Below are positions 42,816 to 52,078 of a stretch of DNA of 64,000 nucleotides, one piece after another (positions within the stretch are counted from its first letter, which is position 1; the number at the start of each line of letters is the position of its first letter). Made by a program: the position numbers and the translations under genes. The DNA is taken from positions 1-64,000 of the forward strand of contig JAVMKJ010000142.1 in assembly GCA_031732855.1 (NCBI GenBank), read 5' to 3'. The stretch comes from JAVMKJ01 sp031732855. Its GTDB lineage: Bacteria > Pseudomonadota > Gammaproteobacteria > Competibacterales > Competibacteraceae. Below the pieces are notes generated by a model. It had not been told where the DNA came from and did not search any database. It was given only the letters and a program-made list of their open reading frames with translations.

Positions 42816-45176
42816 TTACTCGACCGAAACCCCGAAGCCCGAATTCTCGAGCTGGCTGCGAGTCATGATGGGAATGTTGCTTTCGTAGGTCCGTCTCACC
42901 TGCCGGCTGACGCGCGCATGCAAGTCCGCCGTTCCCGCGGCGCCGGGGCGCACGACGAAGCTCAACGTGATCCCGGTGGACTGATAGACCCGCATCGCGC
43001 CGTCCAGCAGGGCATCGCGCGTCACGACCCGCCCGGAATAACCATTCAACACCCGCAGAACCTCCGAGCGATCCGTGTCGCTCAGCGAACTGTCCAGCCG
43101 CACCGCGCCGATCCGCCATTCGCCGGCGCGCGTGGCGGACGGCAAGGATGGAGTGGATGGAGTGGATGGAGTCGCGGACGCGCTCTTTTCCAGTTCGACC
43201 GGCACCGTCACGTCGCCATCGACGATCTGCACGTTCAGCCGTTTCGATTCGTAACCGTTCCCGGTCACCTCGACGACGTAGCCGCCAGGCGGCAACGATA
43301 CGCCGGGCCGGTACGTGAACGGGGAATTCACCAACCGCACCCGGGCGTTTGCCGGGGTGGCGCGCACCGTCAATCGATATTGCAGGGGTTCGACGCGCTT
43401 GGCCAACGCCACCGGCACCGTCACGTCGCCGTCGACGATCCGAACCGAAATCTGCCTCGTCTCGTAACCGGACCGGGAAACTTCGACCGTATAACCGCCC
43501 GGCGGCAACGGCACGCCGGGCCGATAGACGGTTTGACTGCCGCGAAGCCGGACTTGGGCATCCGGAGGGTCGGGCTGTACGGTCAACCGGTACTGGCTCG
43601 GTTCGGGCAGCTTGACCAGCGTCACCGGCACCGTCACGTCGCCGTCGACGATCCGAACCGATACCTGTTTCGATTCGTAGCCCGGCTGGGAAACCTCCAC
43701 CGCATAGCTCCCCGGCGCCAGTTGAACGCCCGGCTTGTAGGCCGCTCTGCCGCCCACCAAACGCACGCGGGCCGTCGGTGGATCGGCGCGCACCGTCAGG
43801 CGATACAGGGTTGGAGGCGCCGGCTCGGGCAGCTTGACCAGCGTCACCGGCACCGTCACGTCGCCATCGGCGATCCGCACCGAAACACGGGCGGACTCGT
43901 AACCGGTCTGGTTGATCTCGACCGTGTAATTGCCCGGCGCCAACCGCACGCCCGGCTCGTAGGCGGTACCGACGCTCAGCAGGCGCACCTTGGCGGTCGG
44001 TGGGTTCGGCTGCACGGTCAGGCGATAGGTGGCCGGTTGCTCGATCTTCTTCAGGTTAACCGGCATCATCAGGTCGCTGTTGGCGATCCGAACCGACAGC
44101 CGCGCGGGTTCGTAACCGGCCGAGGTGATTTCGAGTTGGTAGTCACCCGGCGGCAATTGCACGCCCGGCTGATAAGGGATCCTTGAATTCAACAGCCGTA
44201 CCGAGGCCTGCGGAGGATCGGCCAGTACGGTCAGGCGATATTGTTCCTGCCGCGGCGGCGGCGCCTTTTCCAACGTCACCGGCACGGTCACCTCGCCATC
44301 CACGATCCGCACCGGAAACTTGCGGGACAGGTAGCCTTCCCGCATCACTTCGATCTCATAATTCCCCGGCGCCAGTGCCACGCCCGGACGATAGGCGATC
44401 GAACTGTCGAGCAATCGGATTTGGGCGTCCGCGGGTTCCGGACGAACCGTCAGACCGAATTTGGCCTTTTCCAGCACGACGGTGACCGTCACGTCGCGAT
44501 CCCCGATCCGGACCGATTCCTTGCGCGCCACGTAGCCGGGCTGCGTCACCTCGACGTCGTAGTCGCCGGCCTGCAACCGCACGCCGGGCTGATAGGGCGT
44601 CGCGGCGTTCAGCAATCGGACGCCGGCATCGACCGGATCGGTCTTGACGGTCAGTGCGTAGGTCGGCGGCGGCTCCGGCGGCGCCGTGATCATCGCCGCC
44701 AGTTCGTTGACCTTGACCTGGATGGTGTCGATGTCCTTGCCCTGGATCTGACCGCTGCGCAAGAGGGAGGCCGTCTTGGTATCGATCAGCCGCGCGGTGA
44801 CGGTAATCAGATCGCCCAGTTTATAGACCCCGCCCGTCACCACAGCATCCACCCCGTACAGGCGGCCCAACTCGGCGGCGGTCTTGGGATCGAGCAAACC
44901 GGTGGAACCGAGTTCCTGGGCCTTGGCGATCCGGGCCGCCGCCGCCAGCGGCAACCGATCCTTCAGGGTGAAACGGCCGGTATTGGCTATGGCCGACATC
45001 ATCAGATCGGCGATGATGGCGCCCGCCTGCTCGTTCAGATCGCCCCGGACGCTGAACTCGACCACCGTCGCCGTCATCCGCTCGCCGCCCGCCCCGCCTG
45101 CCGCACGAGCCGGCCCGGCCGCGAACACCAGCGCCAGCACCAGTAGCGCAAAGGCATATAAAGCACTTTTGCTCAT
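42816..45176 (-). CDS. Exported CsgG/FlgO-like protein with seven PEGA repeats
   Basis: A 786-residue protein. Signal peptide at residues 1-25 (MSKSALYAFALLVLALVFAAG...). Residues about 33-165 resemble the CsgG/FlgO fold (TATVVEFSVRGDLNEQ, RLYGVDAVVTGGVYKLGD, VTARLIDTKTASLL). Then come seven PEGA-type repeats of about 70 residues (each YRLTV-P-A-VRLL...Y-PGV-L-PG-Y-VEV...GY...VRI-DGDVTVPV-L), a Thr-Pro-Ser linker, and a C-terminal domain ending GFGVSVE. It is exported and likely binds envelope components. It precedes the kinase gene's 3' end by 31 bp and may be co-transcribed with it. Confidence 0.85.
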   Translation of the reverse strand: MSKSALYAFALLVLALVFAAGPARAAGGAGGERMTATVVEFSVRGDLNEQAGAIIADLMMSAIANTGRFTLKDRLPLAAAARIAKAQELGSTGLLDPKTAAELGRLYGVDAVVTGGVYKLGDLITVTARLIDTKTASLLRSGQIQGKDIDTIQVKVNELAAMITAPPEPPPTYALTVKTDPVDAGVRLLNAATPYQPGVRLQAGDYDVEVTQPGYVARKESVRIGDRDVTVTVVLEKAKFGLTVRPEPADAQIRLLDSSIAYRPGVALAPGNYEIEVMREGYLSRKFPVRIVDGEVTVPVTLEKAPPPRQEQYRLTVLADPPQASVRLLNSRIPYQPGVQLPPGDYQLEITSAGYEPARLSVRIANSDLMMPVNLKKIEQPATYRLTVQPNPPTAKVRLLSVGTAYEPGVRLAPGNYTVEINQTGYESARVSVRIADGDVTVPVTLVKLPEPAPPTLYRLTVRADPPTARVRLVGGRAAYKPGVQLAPGSYAVEVSQPGYESKQVSVRIVDGDVTVPVTLVKLPEPSQYRLTVQPDPPDAQVRLRGSQTVYRPGVPLPPGGYTVEVSRSGYETRQISVRIVDGDVTVPVALAKRVEPLQYRLTVRATPANARVRLVNSPFTYRPGVSLPPGGYVVEVTGNGYESKRLNVQIVDGDVTVPVELEKSASATPSTPSTPSLPSATRAGEWRIGAVRLDSSLSDTDRSEVLRVLNGYSGRVVTRDALLDGAMRVYQSTGITLSFVVRPGAAGTADLHARVSRQVRRTYESNIPIMTRSQLENSGFGVSVE

Positions 45177-45207
45177 GCCATCTCTCCGCTGCGTGTCCCT
45201 TTATCCA

Positions 45208-47205
45208 TCATGGCTCCAGCACCAAACGAAATCCCAAGTCGAATTTTCGATATTCCGGCGCGGCCGGGAAACGATAGGCGAACCGCACCAGTCCGGGGTA
45301 ATCGGACCACGACCCCCCGCGCAACACCCGCCGGCCACCGGCCGCGCCGGTCCGGTCCGCGCACCGGGTTTCACCGCCAGCGTAGGTGCTATCGTATTCG
45401 GAGCAGGTCCATTCGGCGACGTTGCCCAGCATGTCGTACACGCCGAACGCGTTGGCCGCGTATTTGCCGACGGGAGCGGCCACGACCTGACCATCCTCGC
45501 AGGGATAGCTGGCCCAGTTGAACGGTTTGGTCTTCCGGGCGGTCTCGTCGTAAATGTTGGCATATCGGCAAGCCTGGTTCGGATCGTCGCCCCAGTAACG
45601 GGAACCGGTCTTGCCAGCACGCGCCGCGTACTCCCATTCCGCTTCCGTCGGCAAGCGGAAGCGCAGTCCCGACTTCTCCGAAAGCCAGTCGGCATAGGCG
45701 AACGCTTCCTGCCAGCTAACCCGGACCACCGGCTGGTCGGGCTCGTTCAGGTTGTGGGCTTCATAAGCACCGCTGTCGTGGCTGGGGTCGAACCGCCGAA
45801 ACTGGGCATTGGTCGTTTCGGTCCTGCCCATCCAGAAACCCTTCAGGCAAATCTGATGGGGTATCTCGTTGGCGCTGCGATCCTTTTCCGTTTCCGGACT
45901 GCCCATGAGAAAGCAACCCGGCGGAACCCAGACGAACGCCATGCCAGTCAAGGGCTCAGTGTAAACCTGACCCGGCTGGGGCTTGACGGGTGGCAGGTTC
46001 GCGACCGGCTTGACCGGCGGAACGGGTTCGCTTGGGACTGGCTTGACCGGCGGAGTCGGCGAAATCTCCGGCGGGGATGGAGGTTTCTTCAGCCAGACCG
46101 CGACCCCTACAGCCACCACCGCCACCACCGCCACCACGCCGGCGCCCCAGCGCCAATCCAGCCAGCGCGGTTTCGGCGAGGGTAGGGGTTTAGGGAGCTC
46201 CCGCGCCGGCTCGACACTCGCCAAGCGGGGTTTCTCGCCGCTCCGATGCAGGTGATCCGGGCGCAAGGGCAATTCCAGCTTGACCGTCACCCCGTCGTCT
46301 TCATCCGGCGGAGCTTCCAACGCCGTCCGCATCTGCGCGATCGTCTGGAAACGTTTTTCGGGGCGGACCGCCATGGCACGGTCGACGAGTCGCAATAAAA
46401 CCGGGCTGTACTTGCCGGCCGCCACCTCCGCGGCGGGCCGCAGCGGGTCGTCGAGAACCCGCGCCGGGGCCTCGATGGGCGCCACGCCGGTCACGCAATG
46501 ATACAGCACCGCGCCCAAGGCATAGATATCGGTCCAGGGTCCGTATCCCTTGCCGTCGACCAGGTATTGCTCGATCGGCGAGTAGCCGGGCGAGAAGACG
46601 CTGGTGACGCTCTTGCTGCGCCGGCCGAGCGCCTGGCGGGCCGCGCCGAAGTCGATCAGGATCGTCCGACCGTCCGAGCGGTAGTAGAGATTGGCGGGCT
46701 TCAGGTCGCGATGCAGATAACCTTGGGCATGAACCGCTTCCAAAGCCGGCAATACGTCGCCGATCAACCGGCGGACACGATCCTCGGGCAGGACCTTATC
46801 CCGCTGCAGAAACTGGCTGAGTGGTTCGCCATCCTCGTAGTCCATGACGATGTAGGCGGTGCCGTTCGCTTCGAAGAAGTCCCGCACCCGCACCACGCCG
46901 ACGTGGTTGACCTGCGCCAGGATCCTGGCTTCGTTGAGAAACCGCTCGAGGCCCCAGGCATAACAGGCTTCCTGCCCGGCTTCCGAGGTCGGCAGCGCGC
47001 CCTGGGTATTGGCCAATACATTGATTTCGTCGCGGTCCCGATAGGACCATTCGACCGGAAAGTATTCCTTGATGGCCGCGCGGGTCTGCAGGGCCTCGTG
47101 CACGGCCTTGTAGGTGATGCCGAATCCGCCCGCCCCCAGAACCGCTTCGATGCGGTAATGATGCAGGCGATAACCGGCGGGGAGCGTGTTGGATTTCTTG
47201 ATCAT
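45208..47205 (-). CDS. Transmembrane Ser/Thr kinase fused to FGE-like domain
   Basis: A 665-residue protein. Residues about 15-295 are a Hanks-type kinase with all key residues: LGAGGFGITY loop, Lys46 in AAIKEY, Glu92, HRDLKPAN (Asp167) and DFGAAR (Asp185). A single membrane helix lies at about 353-372, followed by a Pro-rich linker. Residues about 413-665 are a formylglycine-generating-enzyme/sulfatase-modifying-factor fold (FVWVPPGCFLMGSP, LPTEAEWEYAARAG, RVLRGGSWSDYPG) that would lie in the periplasm. The catalytic Cys pair of true FGE is missing. Divergent PP2C and a second kinase fusion lie upstream. Confidence 0.9.
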   Translation of the reverse strand: MIKKSNTLPAGYRLHHYRIEAVLGAGGFGITYKAVHEALQTRAAIKEYFPVEWSYRDRDEINVLANTQGALPTSEAGQEACYAWGLERFLNEARILAQVNHVGVVRVRDFFEANGTAYIVMDYEDGEPLSQFLQRDKVLPEDRVRRLIGDVLPALEAVHAQGYLHRDLKPANLYYRSDGRTILIDFGAARQALGRRSKSVTSVFSPGYSPIEQYLVDGKGYGPWTDIYALGAVLYHCVTGVAPIEAPARVLDDPLRPAAEVAAGKYSPVLLRLVDRAMAVRPEKRFQTIAQMRTALEAPPDEDDGVTVKLELPLRPDHLHRSGEKPRLASVEPARELPKPLPSPKPRWLDWRWGAGVVAVVAVVAVGVAVWLKKPPSPPEISPTPPVKPVPSEPVPPVKPVANLPPVKPQPGQVYTEPLTGMAFVWVPPGCFLMGSPETEKDRSANEIPHQICLKGFWMGRTETTNAQFRRFDPSHDSGAYEAHNLNEPDQPVVRVSWQEAFAYADWLSEKSGLRFRLPTEAEWEYAARAGKTGSRYWGDDPNQACRYANIYDETARKTKPFNWASYPCEDGQVVAAPVGKYAANAFGVYDMLGNVAEWTCSEYDSTYAGGETRCADRTGAAGGRRVLRGGSWSDYPGLVRFAYRFPAAPEYRKFDLGFRLVLEP

Positions 47206-47413
47206 GGCATCCTATCGTGGTATCGGGAGCGCTGTCAGGCACCTCCGGCGGGGCCGCGCGATTGTTCCGGAAATCCCGAAAATCAGCCAGTCACCTCATT
47301 CGGACCGGCCAGTTCGTTCGGCTGATTTTACCTGTCCCTGTTGCAAACGCACACCGGATTCGCGTTCCAGAAAAGGTCTTCCCTGGTCTGTCCTCAGGCG
47401 AAACCGAGATCGC

Positions 47414-50137
47414 TCAAGGCAATTCCCGAACCAGCCGAAACCCGAGGAAATAATCCTGGAACTCGGGCTGGTTGCGATGCCGATCCGCCGACCGAACGTT
47501 GCGCGGTTCGTCGTTCCAGGACCCACCGCGCACCACGAACTGGCGTTCCGCGCCCGGTTCCTCGCAGCGCTGAGCGGGTGACCGGGAATCCTTTTCATAG
47601 AGCGAGCAGGTCCACTCCAGTACGTTGCCGGCCATGTCGTAAAGGCCAAAATCGTTGCTCCGATAACTGCCGGCCGGTGCCGTGTAGACCTGGCCATCGT
47701 GACACTTCATCACCGTCCAGCCCACAAACACCTGCTTGCCATCCAGATCGGCCGCGTTGGCATAGCCGCAACCCTGATCGGGATCGTCGCCCCAGTAACG
47801 GCTGGTCGTCGTCCCGGCCCGCGCCGCATATTCCCACTCCGGCTCGGTCGGCAAACGGTAGCGGTAACCCGTCTGCTGGGACAACCATTCGGCGTAAGCC
47901 GCGGCGTCCCGCCAACTGACGTTGATGACCGGACGCCGGCCGCGCCCCCAACCCTGATCGTTGGGCAAAACCCGCCCAGTCGCCGTCGCAAATCGGTCGT
48001 ACTCGTGGAACATCACTTCGTACCGACCGATGGCGAACGGTTTGTCGATCCATAGCGAACGTTGCTGTTCGTCCTCGTAGCGGCCCTTTTCCTGAAAAGG
48101 AGAACCCATCAGGAACGCGCCGGCCGGAATCACCACCATTTCCGGGCCTTGCGAACCGTCGTTCAGTCGATCCCGCATCACCGGATTGGCCGGCGCCAGC
48201 CGGGCCAGCGCCGCCTCGGCTTCCGCGCGGTGGTCGCAGGGAGCGGAGCAGCGCTCGAGATATGCCCAGTATGCCTTGCGGGTGTTGGCGCGCCGGGCGG
48301 CGGCGAACGACTCGGCATCCTGCTGCCTGGTCCGTCCCACGCTTTCCGCCTGTTCCAGGCTCCGGGCCAGGGCCGCCAGTTCCGGAAGTCCCGGTCGAGC
48401 CGCCTCGGCTTTCTTCAGCCACTTCCGGGCTTCCGGCAGATCCGGCCTGTTCAGGCTTGCCTGTGCCAACGTCGCCCAGGCGAGCGCAAGACGCCGCCGT
48501 CCCGCCACGACGAAAGAATCGTCGGGCGTCAGCGCCGCCAGCGCATTCAGTCGGGATAACGCATCATCCCCCCGATCCTCGCGGCCCTCGCGTTCCAGGG
48601 CCGTCGCCAGCGTTTGAAAGTCCGTTTTGAGCTTGTCGATCTTCTCCTGGGTTTCCAACCGCCGCACGGCGGCATGCACCTCCTGGCCAAAACCGCAGCG
48701 CGGGCAGCGCTGAAGATAGAGCCGGTAGGCAGCCAGCGTATCGACCCGTTTGGCGGCCTCGAAGGCGCGCAAATCGGCTTCGCGCTCGGCTTCCTGTATC
48801 GAAACGGCCATCCCTCCGGTCGGCGGCACCTCCGAGCCCTGAGCCAGCTGGCCGGATCGCGTTCCCTCACGGGTATCGCCCCCCGTCGGCCACTCCATTC
48901 CAGGCGTCCTGCCCATCCGCGAGGCAAGCCAGTAGCCTCCCAACGCAACCACCAATACCAGCGCCGCCACCAACATCCATCGCCGTTTCAGAGCGGGACC
49001 GCGATCCGGCTGGATACCCGATACCGGGCCTTGCGCCGCCGCGAAGTCTTCCAGGAACCTGCCGGCATCGGTCGGACAGAGCTCGCTGGGATAAGCCAGT
49101 CCCTGCCGCAGCACGCGCCAGGCATCGTCCGTCAATCCGGGCGGGCGCTGGAGCAGGTTCGAGGACGGACTCTGAATATCGTAAGCGCTTCGCCCCGTCA
49201 GCAATTGATAAACCAGCAGCGCCAGCGCGAACACGTCCCGGCGGAAGGCTGTTTCGGCGGTGACCGACTCGGCCGAACCCTCCGCCGCTCCTCCAACCGG
49301 GCCAGCGGAACCGAACAGAACGCTGCGAGGCTCTCGCGTCTCGAGCGCCAGACCGAACCCCAACAGCTTGATCGTCCCCTGGTCGCTAACGAAAACCGTG
49401 TCCGCGCCGAGGTGCTGGTGGGCGAATCGATGTTCGCGACGAGCATAATCCAACGCGGCGGCGACAGGACGCAGCCATCCCAAAATGATATCCCAGGGGA
49501 ACCCGTTCGAGCCTTGCTCGAGCAGCAGTTGGCCCAGGCCGCGGCCGTGATGGGGGTCGACATACTCCATCTCCGCGAACGGCCAGCCATCCGTGCCGTA
49601 CCGCCATCCGTAAACGCTGGCGATATTGGGATGGGCGAGCTTCATGGCCTGTTCCACCCGAGCCCTGACCTTGGTCAGATAGGCTCGCAGGCCGATGAGA
49701 TCCGCCCGATGAGCTCGCTCGTCGCGCGCGGGTTCGCGCGGCCCGGACGCATGGCTCGCGGGCAGAAAGATTTTGATGGCCAAGAAATCATCCGCAGGTT
49801 CGCCGCCATCCCGAGGCTCCGGCGACGTGGCGCGCACCAGCCAGATCCGCCCCTTTCCGCTGAGGTCGCTCAGCAACCGGACTTGGCGGTCGGGAGGACC
49901 GATCACCATCCCGACATCCAGCACCCCCGGCCTGGCTTCTCCGATGGATACCCGAGCTTCCGGATCGGACGATTCTCTATCGCCCACCGTGGCCCTCCCA
50001 TTCGAATGCGAACCATTCTCCGATGCCGCCGCTCGCAGCAATTCTTCCCGGCGACGCGCCAGTTCGGCATCATCCAGCCGGCCGGCGGCATACGCCTCCA
50101 CAAGTTCCTCAAGACGCTTTTCGAGATCCAAAGCCAT
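47414..50137 (-). CDS. Pseudokinase-FGE-like membrane protein
   Basis: A 907-residue protein. A SHOCT-like short helix pair opens it (LEELVEAYAAGRLDDAEL). Residues about 85-370 align with a kinase but lack the catalytic set: the Lys is kept (FLAIKIFLP, about Lys122), but HRD-K-N reads HQHLGADTVF (about 240-249) and DFG reads LLGFGLA (about 258-264). A membrane helix lies at about 387-406, then helical segments, and from about 655 an FGE-like fold (MVVIPAGAFLMGSP, LPTEPEWEYAARAG, GGSWNDEPRNVRS), again lacking the FGE cysteines. The ATG at 50137 is preferred to a TTG at 50158. Likely a binding or regulatory partner of the active kinase downstream. Confidence 0.85.
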   Translation of the reverse strand: MALDLEKRLEELVEAYAAGRLDDAELARRREELLRAAASENGSHSNGRATVGDRESSDPEARVSIGEARPGVLDVGMVIGPPDRQVRLLSDLSGKGRIWLVRATSPEPRDGGEPADDFLAIKIFLPASHASGPREPARDERAHRADLIGLRAYLTKVRARVEQAMKLAHPNIASVYGWRYGTDGWPFAEMEYVDPHHGRGLGQLLLEQGSNGFPWDIILGWLRPVAAALDYARREHRFAHQHLGADTVFVSDQGTIKLLGFGLALETREPRSVLFGSAGPVGGAAEGSAESVTAETAFRRDVFALALLVYQLLTGRSAYDIQSPSSNLLQRPPGLTDDAWRVLRQGLAYPSELCPTDAGRFLEDFAAAQGPVSGIQPDRGPALKRRWMLVAALVLVVALGGYWLASRMGRTPGMEWPTGGDTREGTRSGQLAQGSEVPPTGGMAVSIQEAEREADLRAFEAAKRVDTLAAYRLYLQRCPRCGFGQEVHAAVRRLETQEKIDKLKTDFQTLATALEREGREDRGDDALSRLNALAALTPDDSFVVAGRRRLALAWATLAQASLNRPDLPEARKWLKKAEAARPGLPELAALARSLEQAESVGRTRQQDAESFAAARRANTRKAYWAYLERCSAPCDHRAEAEAALARLAPANPVMRDRLNDGSQGPEMVVIPAGAFLMGSPFQEKGRYEDEQQRSLWIDKPFAIGRYEVMFHEYDRFATATGRVLPNDQGWGRGRRPVINVSWRDAAAYAEWLSQQTGYRYRLPTEPEWEYAARAGTTTSRYWGDDPDQGCGYANAADLDGKQVFVGWTVMKCHDGQVYTAPAGSYRSNDFGLYDMAGNVLEWTCSLYEKDSRSPAQRCEEPGAERQFVVRGGSWNDEPRNVRSADRHRNQPEFQDYFLGFRLVRELP

Positions 50138-50177
50138 GGATTTACCAGACGGCTCCAATGAGAAATATGTTTAAATT

Positions 50178-50202
50178 GACCATCGAAAATCGCATTATGG
50201 TC
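50178..50202. promoter_or_regulatory. Small dyad in kinase/phosphatase divergent region
   Basis: GACCAT (50178-50183) and ATGGTC (50197-50202) form an inverted repeat in the 177-bp divergent gap between the pseudokinase and PP2C genes; TTGACC overlaps the left arm. It may mark a shared regulatory site; promoters cannot be fixed. Confidence 0.35.
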
Positions 50203-50314
50203 TAGTCTAGCAGAAGGGTAAAATGCATCCATCCGCCGGTCCCGTGCAAACGGATACGACCACGCTCGCCATACGCGCGTTTTCGACCCTCCTCCACGAC
50301 CACCTCTTTGAGAG

Positions 50315-51319
50315 ATGCCCATTTCTCGTCATCCCGCCACCCATACCGCCGATGGCGCCGCGCGAACGCTGGCCCGTCCCGAGTTTTCGCTGGAAATCGC
50401 GGTGCGCTCGCTGCGCTCGCCGACCGGTCACGGGCGCCGGGACAATCAGGACAATTTCCTGATCGTCGACGGTCAGGGCCGGGCCCGTTTTCTCTGGCAC
50501 GAACAGGAAGCCATGCTGCAACTGCTCGACTGGCCAGCCGGACACCAGCGGCTTGCCGTTCTCGACGGGATGGGGGGCCACAGCAACGGCCGGGAGGCAG
50601 CCGAAAAGACCGTGGAGGGACTGCTCGACCTGCCGGCCGCTTTCACCCTGGACCAGATCTCGGTCGCTCTGACTGCCTTGCACCGACAACTCTATCAGGA
50701 GTTCCAACAGGCGGGCCTGGAAACCGGCTGTACCCTGATTGTCCTGGAAATCCCCGCCGCCGGTCCCGCCCTGCTGTTCCACGTCGGCGATTCCCGGTTT
50801 TACGCCATCGATTCACGGCAGGCACGATGCCTGACCGTGGATCACGTGCCGGCCACCCACTTGGCGATGCTCGGTCTGCTGGACGGCGCCCAATGGCGCC
50901 AGCAGGTTCACCTGCAAACCAGTTCTCAGATCAGCCAGGCCTTCATTCTAGGCAGCACCCTGGGCGTGCCAAGCCTTTACGCGGAAACCATCGATGCGGA
51001 GTTGTTCGAACTGCACGACGGCAATTTGCCCCTGTTCCTGCGCGGGCTGAGCGACCGCCGTACCTTGGTACTGGAGCCGGGATGGATCTATCTGCTGGCC
51101 AGCGATGGCCTCTGGCATCTGTCCGATCCGCAGGCGTTCGTCCAGCGCTGGCCGGCATTGCTGGCGCAACCTCAAAGTCCTCTCGAGGAACTGCTCGACA
51201 CGATGCTCGCCGAGCTGGCCCAAGCTATCCGGCAACAAAAAAGCCAGCCGGACGATAACTGCACGATCGTTCTCGCTCGCCAAACCGTCTGGGCCGGAAA
51301 GCGGGCGAACCGCCCCTGA
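50315..51319 (+). CDS. PP2C-family protein phosphatase
   Basis: A 334-residue PPM/PP2C Ser/Thr phosphatase. The metal-coordinating motifs are present: GRRDNQDNFLIVD, VLDGMGGHSNGREAA, HVGDSRFYAID, LLASDGLWHLSD and PDDNCTIVLAR. No membrane segment, so it should act in the cytoplasm on phosphoproteins. It is divergent from the pseudokinase gene and near the active kinase gene, so the obvious reading is that it opposes that kinase. ATG at 50315 follows GAGAG. The small membrane-protein gene follows 26 bp downstream. Confidence 0.92.
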   Translation: MPISRHPATHTADGAARTLARPEFSLEIAVRSLRSPTGHGRRDNQDNFLIVDGQGRARFLWHEQEAMLQLLDWPAGHQRLAVLDGMGGHSNGREAAEKTVEGLLDLPAAFTLDQISVALTALHRQLYQEFQQAGLETGCTLIVLEIPAAGPALLFHVGDSRFYAIDSRQARCLTVDHVPATHLAMLGLLDGAQWRQQVHLQTSSQISQAFILGSTLGVPSLYAETIDAELFELHDGNLPLFLRGLSDRRTLVLEPGWIYLLASDGLWHLSDPQAFVQRWPALLAQPQSPLEELLDTMLAELAQAIRQQKSQPDDNCTIVLARQTVWAGKRANRP

Positions 51320-51345
51320 TCGATAATGGGTAGGGATGGGAGGGC

Positions 51346-51750
51346 ATGCATTTGAAAATCCGGCATATCGTGCTCGCGCTGCTGGCGGTGCTGGCAATCG
51401 CCTTCATGCAGCCACTGGTATCCTTCCTGGGTGGCCTGACCCTGTTGCTCGGTGTTGGAGCGTTGATATTCAGGGATCTCCCACCGGCCGGCCAGGAAGC
51501 CATCGAACGCCGCGTGCTCGGCTGGCTGCGCCGGGTCCGCGCCGGTTCCACGCCGGAAACCGACCCGCCAGCCATCTCTCATCGGCGGATGCCGGCAACC
51601 CCGGCCGAATCGGGAACGCCGGTCGAGCGGGCGCGGCGCGCCCGCATTAAGGCCGCGGCCCCACTCGCCGGTTCGACATCCGACTCTCCATGGTCGAGTC
51701 CGGCCAACGGCAAGGCAACCGGCGGCGGATCCCCTCCGCCGGTTGCCTGA
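51346..51750 (+). CDS. Small membrane protein downstream of PP2C
   Basis: A 134-residue protein with one or two hydrophobic helices in the first 45 residues (HIVLALLAVLAIAFMQPL and FLGGLTLLLGVGALIF), then a polar, low-complexity Pro/Ala/Ser-rich tail (GSTPETDPPA onward). I do not recognise it. It follows the phosphatase gene closely on the same strand, so it may be part of the kinase-phosphatase module. The last codons and stop lie in a hairpin at 51715-51746. Confidence 0.6.
   Translation: MHLKIRHIVLALLAVLAIAFMQPLVSFLGGLTLLLGVGALIFRDLPPAGQEAIERRVLGWLRRVRAGSTPETDPPAISHRRMPATPAESGTPVERARRARIKAAAPLAGSTSDSPWSSPANGKATGGGSPPPVA
51715..51746. terminator. Hairpin at end of small membrane-protein gene
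   Basis: GCAACCGGCGG-CGGATCCCCT-CCGCCGGTTGC, 11-bp perfect arms. It overlaps the last coding residues; there is no following T run. Confidence 0.5.
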
Positions 51751-51817
51751 CTTCAAGGAAGGTATGCGGCGGGCGATGTCCGGTGCCCGCGACCACATCA
51801 AATCACCTGGAAAAACT

Positions 51818-52078
51818 TCAGGCCGCCACTGGTGCCCGCGCCACCTTGCGCAGGATCGCGTAAATCTCATCCTTCAGGTGCAGCCGCTTTTTCTTCAGGG
51901 TTTCGGTGTAAAAATCCGAGGGCGTTTCGATTTGCAACTCGATCCGTTCCACTTCATCGTTGACCTTATGGTATTCGTCGTACAGTTCCGCGAACCGGGG
52001 ATCGGCGGCTTTCAGTTCGGCGATGCGGTCCCTGTACTCCGGAAACTCGTGGAACAGATCGTGGCTCTCTCCAAGCAT
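51818..52078 (-). CDS. YdcH family protein (DUF465)
   Basis: An 86-residue helical protein of the DUF465/YdcH family: FPEYRDRIAELKAADPRFAELYDEY, EVERIELQIETPSDFYTETLKKKRLHLKDEIYAIL. Length is typical for YdcH proteins, whose role is unknown. Start ATG at 52078 with weak AGGAGG upstream (minus strand, GGAGGACACC). No partner gene adjacent. Confidence 0.9.
   Translation of the reverse strand: MLGESHDLFHEFPEYRDRIAELKAADPRFAELYDEYHKVNDEVERIELQIETPSDFYTETLKKKRLHLKDEIYAILRKVARAPVAA

Noticed and set aside
43149..43172. Short GGAGTGGAT tandem as a possible CRISPR or regulatory repeat
   Set aside because: It encodes the Thr-Pro-Ser linker of the PEGA protein and there are only about three units without spacers.
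42918..45146. Plus-strand frames opposite the PEGA protein
   Set aside because: They merely mirror the tandem repeats of the minus-strand gene.
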